The translations under genes and the position numbers were made by a program. Source: Delphinapterus leucas (lineage: Eukaryota; Chordata; Mammalia; Artiodactyla; Monodontidae). Taken from it: DNA of 64,000 nt. Shown here piece after piece: positions 13,346 to 25,235 of this stretch. Under the pieces are notes generated by a model that searched no databases, was not told the origin of the DNA, and saw nothing but the letters and a program-made list of their open reading frames with translations. The stretch is from NCBI RefSeq assembly GCF_002288925.2, contig NW_022098045.1, positions 4,108,664 to 4,172,663 on the forward strand, in the 5' to 3' direction. The stretch's first letter is position 1. Each line of letters begins with the position of its first letter.

Positions 13346-13560
13346 GGGCTTCCCTGATGGCACAGTGGTTGAGAGTCCGCCTGCCGATGCAGGGGACACA
13401 GGTTCGTGCTCCGGTCCGGGAGGATCCCACATGCTGTAGAGCGGCTGGGCCCGTGAGCCATGGCCAATGAGCCTGCGCATCCGGAGCCTGTGCTCTGCAA
13501 CGGGAGAGGCCACAACAGTGAGAGGCCCGCGTACCGCAAAAAAAAAAAAAAAAAAAAAAA
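13346..13560 (+). mobile_element. young cetacean CHR-type SINE
   Basis: Complete young form: head GGGCTTCCCTGATGGCACAG, the CGGCTGGGCCCGTGAGCCAT segment, the GCGTACCGC tail and a poly(A). Perfect 16-bp duplication AGAATGGAGAAAATAG at 13330-13345 and 13561-13576. Confidence 0.95.
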
Positions 13561-13576
13561 AGAATGGAGAAAATAG

Positions 13577-14157
13577 ACAGTATGTAAGCTACTTAGAGAA
13601 GTGGTAGTCCAAGGAGATTAAACAAAAAAGTTAAGAAATCAAGGGTGATGGAGAAAGCACAATTGAAATGGTTTGCCATGGTTCCAGCTAGATCAGAAGA
13701 CAAACTATGACAAGTTAACTAATAAGCTGAAAATACAGGGGCACTGAGAAAATGGAGCTCATCATAGGCACGAAGAGTAAGTTTAATGGGAGTGAAAAAG
13801 GAGAGAAAGTTACTGTCCAAGAAAGCAAGTTGTGAATTTAAGATTTTGGAAATGGCACAAGATGATGGTGAGCTCTAAAGAGTGGAATGTTTGGCCATCC
13901 CTTTGGGTAGCTGAAGTTTATTGAAAAATGTCATTGGAACTGAATTCAAAGAAACTTGAGGTCGCAGTATGAAAAGTCATAAACGTTTCCTAAAAAATCG
14001 TAACATGAACAAGTGGGACAATACAGAAAGAGGTTGAAATGCACATTTTAATCACTAAAGAAAGTGAAATGTTCTAAAAATCTAAAGAAAACACTGTGGG
14101 AGTGTATGAGACTGGCAACAAGAAGAAAGCCTGGAGAGATGGCAAAGAAACAAAGGT
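13577..14157. other. intergenic, nothing recognised
   Basis: AT-rich sequence with no assignable exon or repeat. It may be the worn left part of the L1 that follows. Confidence 0.35.
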
Positions 14158-14174
14158 TAAAAAGAGACTGAGGA

Positions 14175-14374
14175 GGGCTTCCCTGGTGGCACAGTGGTTG
14201 AGAGTCTGCCTGACGATGCAGGGGACACGGGTTTGTGCCCCGGTCCGAGAAGATCCCACATGCCGCGGAGCGGCTGGGCCCGTGAGCCATGGCCGCTGAG
14301 CCTGCGCGTCCGGAGCCTGTGCTCCGCAATGGGAGAGGCCACAACAGTGAGAGGCCCGCGTACCGCAAAAAAAA
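14175..14374 (+). mobile_element. young cetacean CHR-type SINE
   Basis: Young-form SINE ending GCGTACCGC plus poly(A). A near-perfect duplication (AAAAGAGACTGAGGA against AAAAGAGACTAAGGA) lies on its two sides, at the left edge of an L1 3' end. Confidence 0.93.
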
Positions 14375-14659
14375 AAAGAGACTAAGGACCATATGACCCA
14401 GCAATTCCATTCCTAGGTATAGACCCAAGAAAAATGAAAACATATGTTCATACAGAAACTTGTACATGAATGTTCACAGCAGTACTGATATTCATATGAA
14501 TTGATTTCATAGTAGCCAAAAAGTGAAACTCAAATATCCATCAATTGATGAATGGATAAACTGTGCTATATCCATACAATGGAATATTATTCCCCCTTAA
14601 AAAGGAATAAAATACTCATAGGTGCTACAACATGGATGAATTTCAAAAACAGTATGCTG

Positions 14660-14869
14660 GGACTTCCCTGGTGGTCCAGTGGTTAAGACTCCGCGCCCCC
14701 AGTGCAGGGAGCCCAGGTTTGATCCCTGGTCAGGGTACTAGATCCTGCATGCTGCAACTAAGAGCCCACATGTCGCAACTAAAGGAGCCCACATGCTGCA
14801 ACTAAAGATCCTACATGCCACAACTAAGACCTGGCACAGTCAAATAAATAAATAAATATATATTTAAAG
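14660..14869 (+). mobile_element. CHR-type SINE nested in L1
   Basis: Head GGGACTTCCCTGGTGGTCCA and AAATAAATAAATA tail. The flanks AGTATGCTG and AGTATGCTA are a slightly decayed target duplication. Confidence 0.9.
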
Positions 14870-15041
14870 AAGTATGCTAAATGAAAGATGCCAGACACAG
14901 AAGGTCACATATTATGTGATTCCACCTATATGAAGTGTCCAGCATAGACAAATCCATACAAACAGAAAGTAGATTAGTAGTTACCAGGGACTGAGGGGGA
15001 TATGGGAATGAGGAGTGAGTACTAATGGGTATGGGGTTTCT

Positions 15042-15154
15042 TTTTTTGGTCACACTGCATGGCTTGCAGGACCTTAGTTCCGTGATCAGGGATTGAACCC
15101 GACCCCAGCAGTGAAAGCGCCGAGTTGTAACCACTGGACCACCAGGGAATTCCC
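15042..15154 (-). mobile_element. short tRNA-derived SINE, antisense, nested in L1
   Basis: The T-rich start (GGTCACACTGCATGGCTTGC) and the reversed head ending CCACCAGGGAATTCCC mark a minus-strand copy. Duplication TGGGGTTTCT at 15032-15041 and 15155-15164. Confidence 0.9.
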
Positions 15155-15300
15155 TGGGGTTTCTCTTTAGGCTAATGAAAATGTTCTGGAATTAGACAGT
15201 GATGAGTTATACAACCTTGTGAATATACTAAAAACCACTGAATTGTACACTATAAAAGGGTGAATTTTATGTATGTGAATGACATTGCAATATAAAACAA

Positions 15301-15684
15301 TAGACTTACAAGAAGATAAAAAGTACATAGCCTGCCTAGAAATCTTTTTTCAGTAAATTTATACATTTTAGCTTAGAGTAGCCCGATTCTCTTTCTCACC
15401 TTAGCAATCATCTCTGTTAAGTAACTCTTGGCAACAATCATTCTCTACATATCTGGACATCCCCGCAAAACGTGCTTTTCTTGCCAAAAAAACAAAAAAA
15501 ACCCCACCACTTAGGTCTCATGAAATACTGATTGATCATGGGTTTTGGCACACTTCAGCTGAGTTACCAAATGAAAGGAACGGCCATAAAATCTTCAGAC
15601 TACAAAAAGGTTCTTTATTTTCAGTATATTATTCAGCATACAGCTGTGAATACATTCTGACATTCTGTCAAAAAATTGGGCTGG
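15301..15684. other. intergenic, nothing recognised
   Basis: No exon, RNA gene or clear repeat was seen. Confidence 0.4.
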
Positions 15685-16040
15685 GGACTTGCCTGGTGGT
15701 GCAGTGGTTGGGAATCCGCCTGCCAATGCAGGGCACACGGGTTCGATCCCTGGTCCGGGAAGATCTCACGTGCCGCGGAGCAACCAGGCCCGTGCACCAC
15801 AACTGCTGAGCCTGCACTCTGGAGCCAGTGAGCCACAACTACTGAGCCCACACGTCACAACTACTGAAGCCCAAGCACCTGGAGTCCGTGCTCTTCAACA
15901 AGAGAAGCCACCGCAATGAGAGGCTAGCGCACCGCAACGAAGAGTGGCCCCCACCCACCGCAACTAGAGAAAGCCCATGTGCAGTGACGAAGACCCAACA
16001 CAGCCAAATAAATAAATTAAATTAAATTATCAAAAAAAAA
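15685..16040 (+). mobile_element. CHR-type SINE, long form
   Basis: Head GGGACTTGCCTGGTGGTGCA, box-B-like GGGTTCGATCCCTGG, CCACAACTGCTGAGCC units and an A/T-rich tail. Confidence 0.88.
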
Positions 16041-16282
16041 ATGGACTGACTCATTTTGAAGTTCTTGTTCTTTGACGGAAGGACATTTGCCTTAGAAGAG
16101 AGAATTCTGTTCTCAATCTAGTAATTGATTCAATGACCTCATTACTACATTTAAAAGTGATTAAGACAATCAGATTTGGGGGGGTGAAGAAAAATGAACC
16201 CTCCTACACTGTTGGTGGGAATGTAAATTGGTACAGTCACTATGGAGAACAGTACGGAGGTTCCTTAAAAAACTAAAAATAG

Positions 16283-16574
16283 GGACTTCCCTGGTGGCGC
16301 AGTGGTGAAGAATCTGCCTGCAAATGCAGGGGACACAGGTTCGATCCCTGATCCAGGAAGATCCCACATGCTGCGGAGCAAGTAAGCCCATGCGCCACAA
16401 CTACTGAGCCTGCACTCTAGAGCCCACATGCCACAACTACTGAGCCTGTGTGCCACAACTACTGAAGCCCGTGTGCCTAGAGCCTGTGCTCCACAAGAGA
16501 GGCCCCTGCTCGCCGCAACTAGAGAAAGCCTGCATGCAGCAACAAAGACCCAACGCAGCCAAAAAAAAGAAAAA
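16283..16574 (+). mobile_element. CHR-type SINE nested in L1
   Basis: Head GGACTTCCCTGGTGGCGCAG. The L1 target sequence CTAAAAATAG is repeated at 16273-16282 and 16577-16586. Confidence 0.9.
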
Positions 16575-16801
16575 AGCTAAAAATAGACCTACCATATGAC
16601 CCTGCAATCCCACTCCTGGGCATATATCCAGAGAAAACCATAATTTGAAACAATACATGCACCCCAGTGTTCATTGCAGCACAATTTACAATAGCCTGGA
16701 CAAGGAAGCAACCTAAATGTCCATTGACAGAGGAATGGATAAAAAAGTTGTGGTACATATATACAATGGAATGTTACTCAACCATAAAAAAGAATGAAAT
16801 A

Positions 16802-17138
16802 GGGCTTCCCTGGTGGCACAGTGGTTAAGAATCTGCCTGCCAATGCAGGGGACACGGGTTCGAGCCCTGATCCAGGATGATCCCACATGCCACGGATCAA
16901 CTAAGCCTGTGCACCACAACTGAGCCTGTGCTCTAGAGCCCGGAAGCCACAACTATTGAGCCTGCGTGCTGCAGTTACTGAGCCCATGCACCTTAGAGCC
17001 TGTGCTCTGCAACAAGAGAAGCCACCGCGGTGAGAAGCCAGCGCACTACAACAAAGAGTAGCCCCCGCTCGCCACAACTAGAGAAAGCCTGTGCATAGCA
17101 ACGAAGACCCAACACAGCTAAAAATAAATAAATTTTAA
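16802..17138 (+). mobile_element. CHR-type SINE nested in the same L1
   Basis: Flanked by AAAAAAGAATGAAATA at 16786-16801 and again ending at 17154. The L1 sequence reads through if the SINE and one duplication are removed. Confidence 0.92.
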
Positions 17139-17582
17139 AAAAAAGAATGAAATAATGCCATTTGCAGCAACATGGATGCACCTAGAGATTGTCACACTGA
17201 GTGAAGTAAGTCAGACAAAGACAAATATCATATGCTATTGCTTATATGTGGAACCTTAAAACATGGTACAAATGAACTTATTTAGAAACAGAAATAGTCA
17301 CAGATGTAGAAAACAAACTCACGGTTACCAGGGGGGAAAGCGGGCAGGGGGGAGGGATAAACTGGGAGACTAGGATTGACAAATACACACTACTATATGT
17401 GAAATAGATAACTAATAAGGACCTACTGTATAGCACAGGGAACTCTTCTCAATACTCTGTAATGGCCTGTATGGGAAAAGAATCTAAAAAAGAGTGGATA
17501 TATGTATATGTATAACTGATACACTTTGCTGTACAGCAGAAGCTAACACATTATAAATCAACTATACTGTAATAAAATTTTT

Positions 17583-17940
17583 AAAAAAAACATGGAATAC
17601 TATGCAGCTGTGAAAAAATGAGTAGGCACTTTGTTTACTGATATGGAATGACCTCCATGATATATGGTGAAATAATAAAAGTAATGTGCGTTTTACAGGG
17701 GGCCACCACTTATGCCTAAAAAGAAAAAAAAATGTATATTTGTATTCTCTTGGATATAGAAAGATCTCTGGAAGGGTGTACAAAAAAATTAGATAAAAAA
17801 TGGTTGCCTCTAGGTAGAATTTTGTGGTGGGGGATGGAGGAAGAAGGCTTTTCACTTACAGAACTACCTTTTGAAGTGTATTCCATGTGAAAGTTTTCCC
17901 CATTAAAAAAAAAAGTAAAATTTTAATTAAAAAAAAAAGA
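17583..17940 (+). repeat. older L1-derived sequence
   Basis: CATGGAATACTATGCAGCTG and the following AT-rich 3'-UTR-like sequence ending in two A-runs resemble an older L1M 3' end adjoining the younger one. Confidence 0.6.
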
Positions 17941-18476
17941 CAATTAGATTTGGAAACCTAAAGTACAACACATCACTTATTTGGTCAAGTTCAGCATACG
18001 CCATATTTGATCTGTCAAGTCACCGACACAGCTATATCATACCAGTATAAACCTGGGAATCCATTCCTCAAATGTTAAAAACAGTATACATTCTGTCTGC
18101 ACGGATAACAAGCCTCTTATAAACTCTCCCTTGATGTTCCCTCTTCCTCTAGCCTCTGCTGCATTCCTGTTCATATTCATAGCAAAACTACAGAAAAACG
18201 TCTGTTCATTTCCTACATCCTGTTCTCCCTTGGGCTTTCATCCTTATCACTTCACTGGAATAGCTCTTCCCGTAAGTCAGTAAGACCTACACAAAGCCAT
18301 CTGTGGCAGAGATTACTAGCTACTCACAGTAAGCTGGTTCCTTTTTTCTCTATGCATAGCTTGCTTATTTTCTGAAATCTCCACTGTAGTTAGGGGTGAT
18401 CATGAGACTGAATTCAAGCCAATGGACTATGAGATGTGTACCATTCCCAGACCTGGCTCATGAAAATCTCCGTTCA
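17941..18476. other. intergenic, mostly unassigned
   Basis: No gene was seen. From about 18320 the sequence looks like an old interspersed repeat that continues after the SINE at 18489-18779 to about 19035, but I cannot name it. Confidence 0.35.
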
Positions 18477-18488
18477 AGATCCTCCATG

Positions 18489-18779
18489 TTGGGGCTTCCC
18501 TGGTGGCCCAGTGGTTGAGTCTGCCTGCCAATGCAGGGGACACGGAGCTCTGGTCCGGGAGGATCCCTCATGCTGCAGAGCAGCTAGGCCCGTGTGCCAC
18601 AACTGCTGAAACCCGCGTGCCTGGAGCCCGTGCTCTGCAGTGGGAGAGGCCGCCGAGGTGAGAGGCCTGCGCACTGTAGTGAGGAGCGGCCCCCACTCGC
18701 CACAGCGAGAGAGGGCCCGCGTGCAGCAACGAAGACCCAACGCAGCCAAAAATACATAAATAAAATTTAAAAAAAGAAA
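18489..18779 (+). mobile_element. CHR-type SINE
   Basis: Head GGGGCTTCCCTGGTGGCCCA, a short deletion in the box-B region (CACGGAGCTCTGG), and an A-rich tail. Perfect duplication AGATCCTCCATG at 18477-18488 and 18780-18791. Confidence 0.92.
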
Positions 18780-19019
18780 AGATCCTCCATGATCCTTTTC
18801 CCTTCCAGCTAGCTGTAATGGAGATGACTATAATGTGATCTTGAAGCCACGCTGAAGTTAGTAGAGCCTTCATTCATCTGGGTCCCTAAATGATTAAGTG
18901 AGGGGGAGCCAGACTACTGACCTCTTCATGACCACTCCCCCCTTTGTTATATGGTGGTGGTGGGGGAAACTATTGTGTTTGAGCCATTAGACATTTTGGG
19001 GTCTATTTATTTTAGCAGT

Positions 19020-20280
19020 TAGTCCACCCTAATTTATTCGCCACCTTCTTTGACCTCTCAGCAGCATGACACAACTTTCTATACTTTCCAAGACAAACTC
19101 TTGAAACTTAGCTTTCCACGACACCAATATTTGCAATATTTTGTCTCTGTTTTCTTTGCATGGTTCTCCTGTTCTAGAACCCTACATGTTGCGAGTGTCA
19201 GAGGGCTCAGTCCTCAGCCTCTTCTCTTCTGTACACTCTCTTCCTAGATGATCTCCTCTAACCCAATACCTGCAAAGACCTCTGCTGACCAATCACAGCA
19301 CAGAGCTCTCCTCAGAATTCCAAAATCATACCATACCGCCTGACATTTCTTCTTGGATATTCAACTGGCATATGAAACTTAACGTGGATAAGAGAACTGT
19401 TGATTTTCCCTCCACATTTCATTCCTGCTTCTCTATCTCAGTAAGAGTACTTACTGCCTTCCACACCAAGGTGCATAAAAATCCTAGGAGACATCCTTGA
19501 AAATTATCTTTCCCTCACATTCAAAATCCAATTCATAACCAAGTGTTGTAGGTTGTATCCCAAATTATCTTATTAACTGACCATTTATCACCATCTTCAC
19601 TGCTCCAACCCTAATCCAAGCGACCATCGACATCACCCAACAGCCCTTCCTGACTGGTTCCCTAATTCAGATCACGTCACTTCCTTGCCCAGATCCCTAC
19701 AATCCCAGTTCAAGAGGAAAATCCAACTACAAGGCCATCCTCGATTTAGCTGTTACCTATCTCTTGATATCAGCTGCTTACTATTATGGCCACACTGGCG
19801 TTAATGCCCTCGAACCCTCCAAGCTCCATCCAAATACAGGGCCTCTGCATTTGTTCTATTTGGAATGCTCTTCCTCCTCAAAGCTGCCTTCTCTTCCAGA
19901 TCTCAAGTATACCTCCTGAGGCCTTTCATTACCACCCCCGGTTGTGATTAAGGAACAGCCCCATCTCCGGTTTCTATTACATTCCCTACTAGCTCTATCC
20001 CCCATTAGCCAGGTGCTATTGGAAAAGTAACCAACCCCATTGTGCCTGAATGTATCCTTCTGTAAAATAAATAGTATTCCTCACAGGATTGCCGTTGGAA
20101 CTAAATGAGTTGTATTATGCCCAGGACTAATCAGGACTGCAATTACTTGTTTGTTGCTTCCGTCCCTCAAAAACTGCAAGTTTCCTGAGGGTAGGCTGTA
20201 TTTGCTGTATTGCCAGCCAGCACCTATGGAGGTTTCTGGCACATATTAGATGCTAATATTCACTGACGGCTATACAAGTC
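19020..20280 (+). repeat. L2 LINE relic
   Basis: Pyrimidine-rich sequence with L2 landmarks (AAGGCCATCCTCGATTTAGC; GCATTTGTTCTATTTGGAAT; TTTCTGGCACATATTAGATG near the 3' end) in sense order, heavily diverged. Confidence 0.65.
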
Positions 20281-21165
20281 TTTCACTTCCTGCACACATA
20301 CTGGTTATCTTTAGTGCTGTCTTTGAAACATCACTACTCCTTTATGCTAAGTCACCATCCAACTGAAATGTCTCACATCTCTTCTCTATTCCAAGTCACT
20401 ATCCTTGTCACCATACGCCAGGCGGAGCTTTGTTTTTACCTCTCCAAGCTTTAGTTCACCTCTTTAAAAACAAACAACAGATGAACTTAATAGGGTTATC
20501 AGATTAAGATATATGTGAAATGACAAGCCCTCAAAAATTCTTCCCTTTTCTCAGCTCAGAGACTCAGGATTTCACAGCTATCTGATTTCTGTTCCAAGTC
20601 TGCACTCTGCCTCACTGCTTAACGCTGTAGTTCCTGAATGTAGTAGTTCCTTAATTCATTTTAGGTCGGCTAATGCGGGAGGCTGTGATTTCCCAATTTT
20701 CTGAAATAAAGCCAGGATAAAAATACGTTGCAAAGTTTAAACTTCTAGCGCTTAAAACCCGTTTCTCCTAAAATCACTCATCTTTTAAAGTAGATCAACT
20801 CTTATAGCTAATCCAGTATTTCACATCACTTCATACTAGTGTGACCATAATAAGCTTTCTGAACCTGTCTCCCTGACTGTAAAATAGACAACTACACCTT
20901 AGTTTGCCTAAATATGAAATCAGATGTAAAGCTACCAGCAGTATGATTCACAGTATACCCTCAAATATTGGAGGAAAATCATTTTAGAGATAAAAATGGG
21001 TGTAAAGATAACTATTTTACTGGTTACACTATTTTAAAGTGGAAATATCTGATTTTCATTGATTTGTACGTTTATGCTACTCAGAACTTGAATCATTCTC
21101 AGTTCCTTTCAGACACCTAAATTCAGCTGCCAAAAAATAACCTAAATAAATCTATTTCCCTCCCT
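20281..21165. other. intergenic, nothing certain
   Basis: Possibly further worn L2 or MIR sequence (20330-20480), but no named repeat, exon or RNA gene can be supported. Confidence 0.35.
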
Positions 21166-21680
21166 CAGATATAGTCTTGAACTACCACAACAGCTTCATT
21201 TCCATTCTTATCCTCCTACCATCTAGCCTCTACATGGCATATCACTCCTATGCTTAATTCTCTTTAATGGCTTCATACTGCAATTGGAAAGATACCCAAA
21301 TAAACTGGTTATGTAGGCTAATTATATGATCCAGTCTAGTTCACCTGTTAGCATTTTGCCCCCGTTGACCCCAATCCACCTATCCCAGCTTCTTCTCATT
21401 ACCCTCTAAGTTTTTCCAATTTTATAAGCTTTACATGTTATCTAGTCCCTGAGTGGAGAGCTCCTATGTTTCATGTCAACTCTAGGCATCTAAAGTTGCC
21501 ACTCAGTTGCTTTGTTTTACTTTACTTTACATCGCATTTACAACTACCCTTCTCCATTGTAAAGTACATAAGCTCAGAGGGAGGCCTACGGACTTGTCCT
21601 GCTCATGTACCCTCAACATCAAGAACAGTGCCTGGCACACAGAGGTGCTCAATAAACACTTGATAAACACCAGTAAGTGG
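21166..21680 (+). repeat. L2 LINE 3' end
   Basis: Ends with AACAGTGCCTGGCACACAGA followed by GGTGCTCAATAAACACTTGA, the characteristic L2 3' terminus. Confidence 0.8.
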
Positions 21681-21716
21681 TCTGTCTTCATTAAAGCAAT
21701 GTTTAATAGTATAAAG

Positions 21717-21720
<4 letters not shown>

Positions 21721-21756
<36 letters not shown>
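21721..21756. repeat. (AC)18 microsatellite
   Basis: Eighteen uninterrupted AC units, a likely polymorphic marker. Confidence 0.97.
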
Positions 21757-21758
<2 letters not shown>

Positions 21759-21959
21759 CCCAAGGTATTTATAGGGATCATCTACAGGCTGAATTGTGGA
21801 TGTTCATTCTTTTGGATTCTCTTTACTTTCTGTGATGTGCATACCATGCTTCTGTGTTGTCATAAAATAAAATACACATAAAACTTGCCACTCTATATAC
21901 TGTTTTTGAAATTAAAAGGCGCAAGTCACAATTACATACCCTTCTATACAGCTTCCTCT

Positions 21960-22560
21960 TTTCAGGTCCATTTCACACCGAAAGCCAAGAGGGTTCCAAC
22001 AGCACTCCTGCCTCCCCATCATGAAACCTGTTTTTTTAATCAGTAATTTGTTCCACATATCACCTTACTTTTCCAATTATGCAAGTGAACAACTTCAGAT
22101 TCTTAGATACCACCTTTTTCCTCACCAAGACCTGGCTGTTGTTCTACCCCCTAAGTCTTTCAAATTCTTTAGGTTTCTAACATCACCACTCTAGTCCAAG
22201 CTACTACAACCATTCTATTTTCATAGCTCTTGACTGAACTACTACATCATCCTTTCACCTCATTTACTCATATTTAACTCCTTCCATTAACCCAGAGACC
22301 TAACTTATTGAACTCCAGAGATTTCAAAGTAGAATTACCTTCCTGTCACTCAACAAAATCTTCAACTTCCTATTGGTCTTGGGATAAGGACCTACCTCCT
22401 TATGGTCTGCCCCCTAGCTACCTTCTTAAATATGCAAACACTAACTTTTAGACCTTTTTAACCTGAGAGCAGGGAACCTTGTTCATTTCATCATTTATCA
22501 ACAGTGCGTAGAACAGCACCTGGCACATAGAAGTTCAATAGTTAATGAATTAAATGAGCC
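21960..22560 (+). repeat. L2 LINE relic
   Basis: A second sense L2 segment ending in GAACAGCACCTGGCACATAG and AAGTTCAATAGTTAATGAAT. Confidence 0.65.
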
Positions 22561-22869
22561 AGTGAAAGTTAATAAGAGCATGAACAGATCTTCCTGCAGC
22601 CTGAACAATGGATAGAAGGGAGACAAACAGAAAATATTAAGTAGAACAGATGAGACTACAAACATTTCTAGGTTAAATAGGTCAGAAAAAGAGAGATGTT
22701 CATTATCAGAGAGCCAGGTATGCATATCACTTAGAAAGATAAAACACATTGTTTTGGACTTTCAAATTCTGAATTACTGAAGGACTTCAAAACGGGACAA
22801 GTGTTTGAAAAAGTGTTTGAAACACAGAATAGAGAGGCAGTAGAAATTCAACCGAGTAAAAAACAGTAT

Positions 22870-23360
22870 CACATAACACTTGCTGACTGCCCAGTACATT
22901 GTTTTAGGTGCTTTATGTATTAATTCACTGAATCCTCACAATCATCCACCTCATTTTACAAATGAGTTAAACAGGAGCTCAGAAAATGTAACCATTGAGG
23001 AATGGACATATATACACTACCAAACGTAAAATAGATAACTAGTGGGAAGCAGCCACATAGCACAGGGAGATCAGCTCGGTGCTTTGTGACCGCCTGGAGG
23101 GGTGGGATAGGGAGGTTGGGAGGGAGGGAGACGCAAGAGGGAAAAGACATGCGGACATATGTATAACTGATTCACTTTGTTATAAAGCAGAAACTAACAC
23201 ACCATCGTAAAGCAGTTATACTCCAGCAAAGATGTAAAAAAAAATAAAAAAAGAAAAAGAAAAGAAAATGTAACCATTGAATGGTGGAGTTGCCATTCAA
23301 GGCCAGACTGTCTCCAAAGCCCTTCTCTTGACCATCACACTATATGGAGTCTACTGAATG
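22870..23360 (-). repeat. MIR SINE, antisense, split by an L1
   Basis: The left part has CTCATTTTACAAATGAGTTA and the right part, after the L1, resumes at ATGGTGGAGTTGCCATTCAA. The MIR order is reverse complement. A single MIR was split by the L1 insertion at 22999-23262. Confidence 0.75.
22999..23262 (+). mobile_element. 5'-truncated L1 3' UTR insertion with perfect target duplication
   Basis: Only the last ~235 bp of an L1 3' UTR plus an A-rich tail. Flanked by the perfect 18-bp repeat AGAAAATGTAACCATTGA at 22981-22998 and 23263-23280, so this is a fairly recent insertion. The internal G-rich stretch (GGGATAGGGAGGTTGGGAGG) is usual for this L1 3' UTR. Confidence 0.93.
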
Positions 23361-23447
23361 GACAATATACTGAAGCTAAGGTAGTTCCTGGCCTAAATGA
23401 AACCGTTCAGAGAAAATTTGTGGGGAAAGAGACTGAGGACAGAAGAG

Positions 23448-23448
<1 letters not shown>

Positions 23449-23483
<35 letters not shown>
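23449..23483. repeat. (TG)n microsatellite
   Basis: About 17 TG units followed by a G-run. Confidence 0.96.
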
Positions 23484-23484
<1 letters not shown>

Positions 23485-24277
23485 GGGGGGATAATGGTGG
23501 TTATGGGGTGATAGAGTACAGAAAACAGGAACAGTTAAAAGAATATTATTAATGCCACAAAACAAAGCATTCCAATTAGGCAATCAGCTTTATCAAAACT
23601 CTTAGGAGATCAAGGACAAGAGTAGTAATCTTTCTGTGAATGTTTAATCCTAAACCCACATTTATAGTATTTTGCCCAGTATGTGGTAATGCTAAAAACA
23701 GACTTCATTTCCTATTAATTCTGAAGTATAAGGTGTTTATATACTACATAGATTGGAAGATTTCAGTCTTTGTCAAAAATACCCAGAAACTTCATTACTT
23801 AGGAATTCTGACTTAATTATGCACATTTTTTTAAAACAATCACTATATGAACCCACTGAAATCCATCACGAAGGGAAATCTCTTTCAGGACATAATAAAT
23901 AATTCATTTATCCAGTAATTTAAAATAATTTAGAATTCTGGCATTAAATTGATCAAGACTTAATAATTAGAAAGTCTTATGAACATAGAATGAAAAAAAA
24001 TCAAGTCTTCATCTGTAGTTAAATATAAACGATGAGCAAGCTGTCCTAATTTAAAGGAAAAATATCAACATATATCCACTAAATTTTCATTCACTTGATA
24101 CAAAGACTGTATTACACAACACAGTTTGAAACGTAGCATCTTGTAGGGCTAAAACTTTCAAATATTTTGTTCCATGAAATTTCCTGGACCAAATGATATT
24201 TTGCTCCTTCAAATCTGGTTCTGTTTGCAATATAGTATCGCATATACATTTTACCCCCTCTAAAAATTCTTTCCATA
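23484..24277. other. intergenic, nothing recognised
   Basis: AT-rich, with no exon or named repeat supported. Confidence 0.4.
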
Positions 24278-24488
24278 GGGCTTCCCTGGTGGTGCAGTGG
24301 TTGGGAGTCCGCCTGCCGATGCAGGGGACACGGGTTTGTGCCCCAGTCCGGGAGGATCCCACATGCCGCGGAGCGGCTGGGCCCGTGAGCCATGGCCGCT
24401 GAGCCTGCGCGTCCGGAGCCTGTGCTCCGCAACGGGAGAGGCCAAAACAGTGAGAGGTCCGCGTACCGCAAAAAGAAAAAAATAAATA
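24278..24488 (+). mobile_element. young cetacean CHR-type SINE
   Basis: Complete young form with the CGGCTGGGCCCGTGAGCCAT segment and GCGTACCGC tail. The duplication is imperfect (TCTTTCCATAG against ACTTTCCACAG). Confidence 0.93.
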
Positions 24489-25209
24489 AAACTTTCCACA
24501 GCCATAAAATTAGATGTTATTATACATTATAATTAACATTGAAAGGAGTTTAATATACATTTATAAAAATCTTAAGTCTTACTGCCCAGCAGTATTTAAT
24601 GATTGTTCTGGCTTTGCTTCAGTACAAACCTGTGAAGACTGATTTAAGGAATCTTCATAAAGTGTTATGAAAATTCACTTTTATCATCCCTTTTAACAAA
24701 GTTCTGAAATTACACAGGCCTTATGACTTCACTACTCATTTAAAGTATATATTCATAACTATGACTATTCTTTCCTTTTTAATATTCCTTCAGAGCTTGA
24801 CAAATCTGTTCTAATTGCTGAACCGGGGCATGTCCTTAACTTCAGATAACCTCAGTCTTCCCATCCCCTTTCTCTTTTCCTTCTGAGATGATTTAGCAAT
24901 CCTTTGGAAAACCCAAGATTTTTATAAAAAATAAATGTTTAGCCGTCTTCTTTACATCATTCTCACCTTCCTTACCACCTATTATTCTGTTCTAACATTC
25001 TTTATCTTGTATACCGGCTATCTAACTGAACTGAGGTAGGTCTCTAACAATGTTCAAGTCTTACTTAAATGATTTATTTTATATATCAAATTTCACAAAT
25101 AATAGTTGGTTTTAGAATAATTCCTTATTTTTACTTAGGTTGTGTGAAATGCAACTGGGAGAAAATATTCTGGAACACAAACCTATAGATTAAATTAGGG
25201 ACATAGATA
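24489..25209. other. intergenic downstream of G3BP2
   Basis: AT-rich, no exon. On the minus strand, GT-rich sequence (GGTTTGTGTTCC near 25183-25195) just past the proposed cleavage site would suit a downstream polyadenylation element. Confidence 0.4.
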
Positions 25210-25229
25210 AATGCTGCAGACATCAGTAG

Positions 25230-25235
25230 TTTATT
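25230..25235 (-). terminator. G3BP2: candidate poly(A) signal for G3BP2
   Basis: Plus-strand TTTATT is AATAAA on the G3BP2 strand, followed within about 45 nt by GT-rich sequence. Confidence 0.5.

Larger units (their letters stand above)
14375..15300 (+). repeat. L1 3' end (end of ORF2 plus 3' UTR), with two SINEs nested
   Basis: CCATATGACCCAGCAATTCC, ATGAATGGATAAACTGTG and TATCCATACAATGGAATATT are the conserved L1 ORF2 C-terminal/3' region. After the nested SINEs it continues through GAATTGTACACTATAAAAGG to about 15300. It is old, diverged and non-coding. Confidence 0.85.
16185..17582 (+). repeat. L1 3' end, younger, with two SINEs nested
   Basis: CTGTTGGTGGGAATGTAAAT, CCTGCAATCCCACTCCTGGG and CATATATACAATGGAATG mark the end of ORF2. 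The 3' UTR then runs through GATAACTAATAAGGACCTAC and ends TACTGTAATAAAATTTTTAA at about 17582. Two SINEs interrupt it. ORF2 is broken and no function is implied. Confidence 0.9.

Noticed and set aside
21507..21881. 124-codon frame containing a poly-Thr-His run
   Set aside because: The run is the (AC)18 microsatellite read as codons, and the rest is L2 debris.
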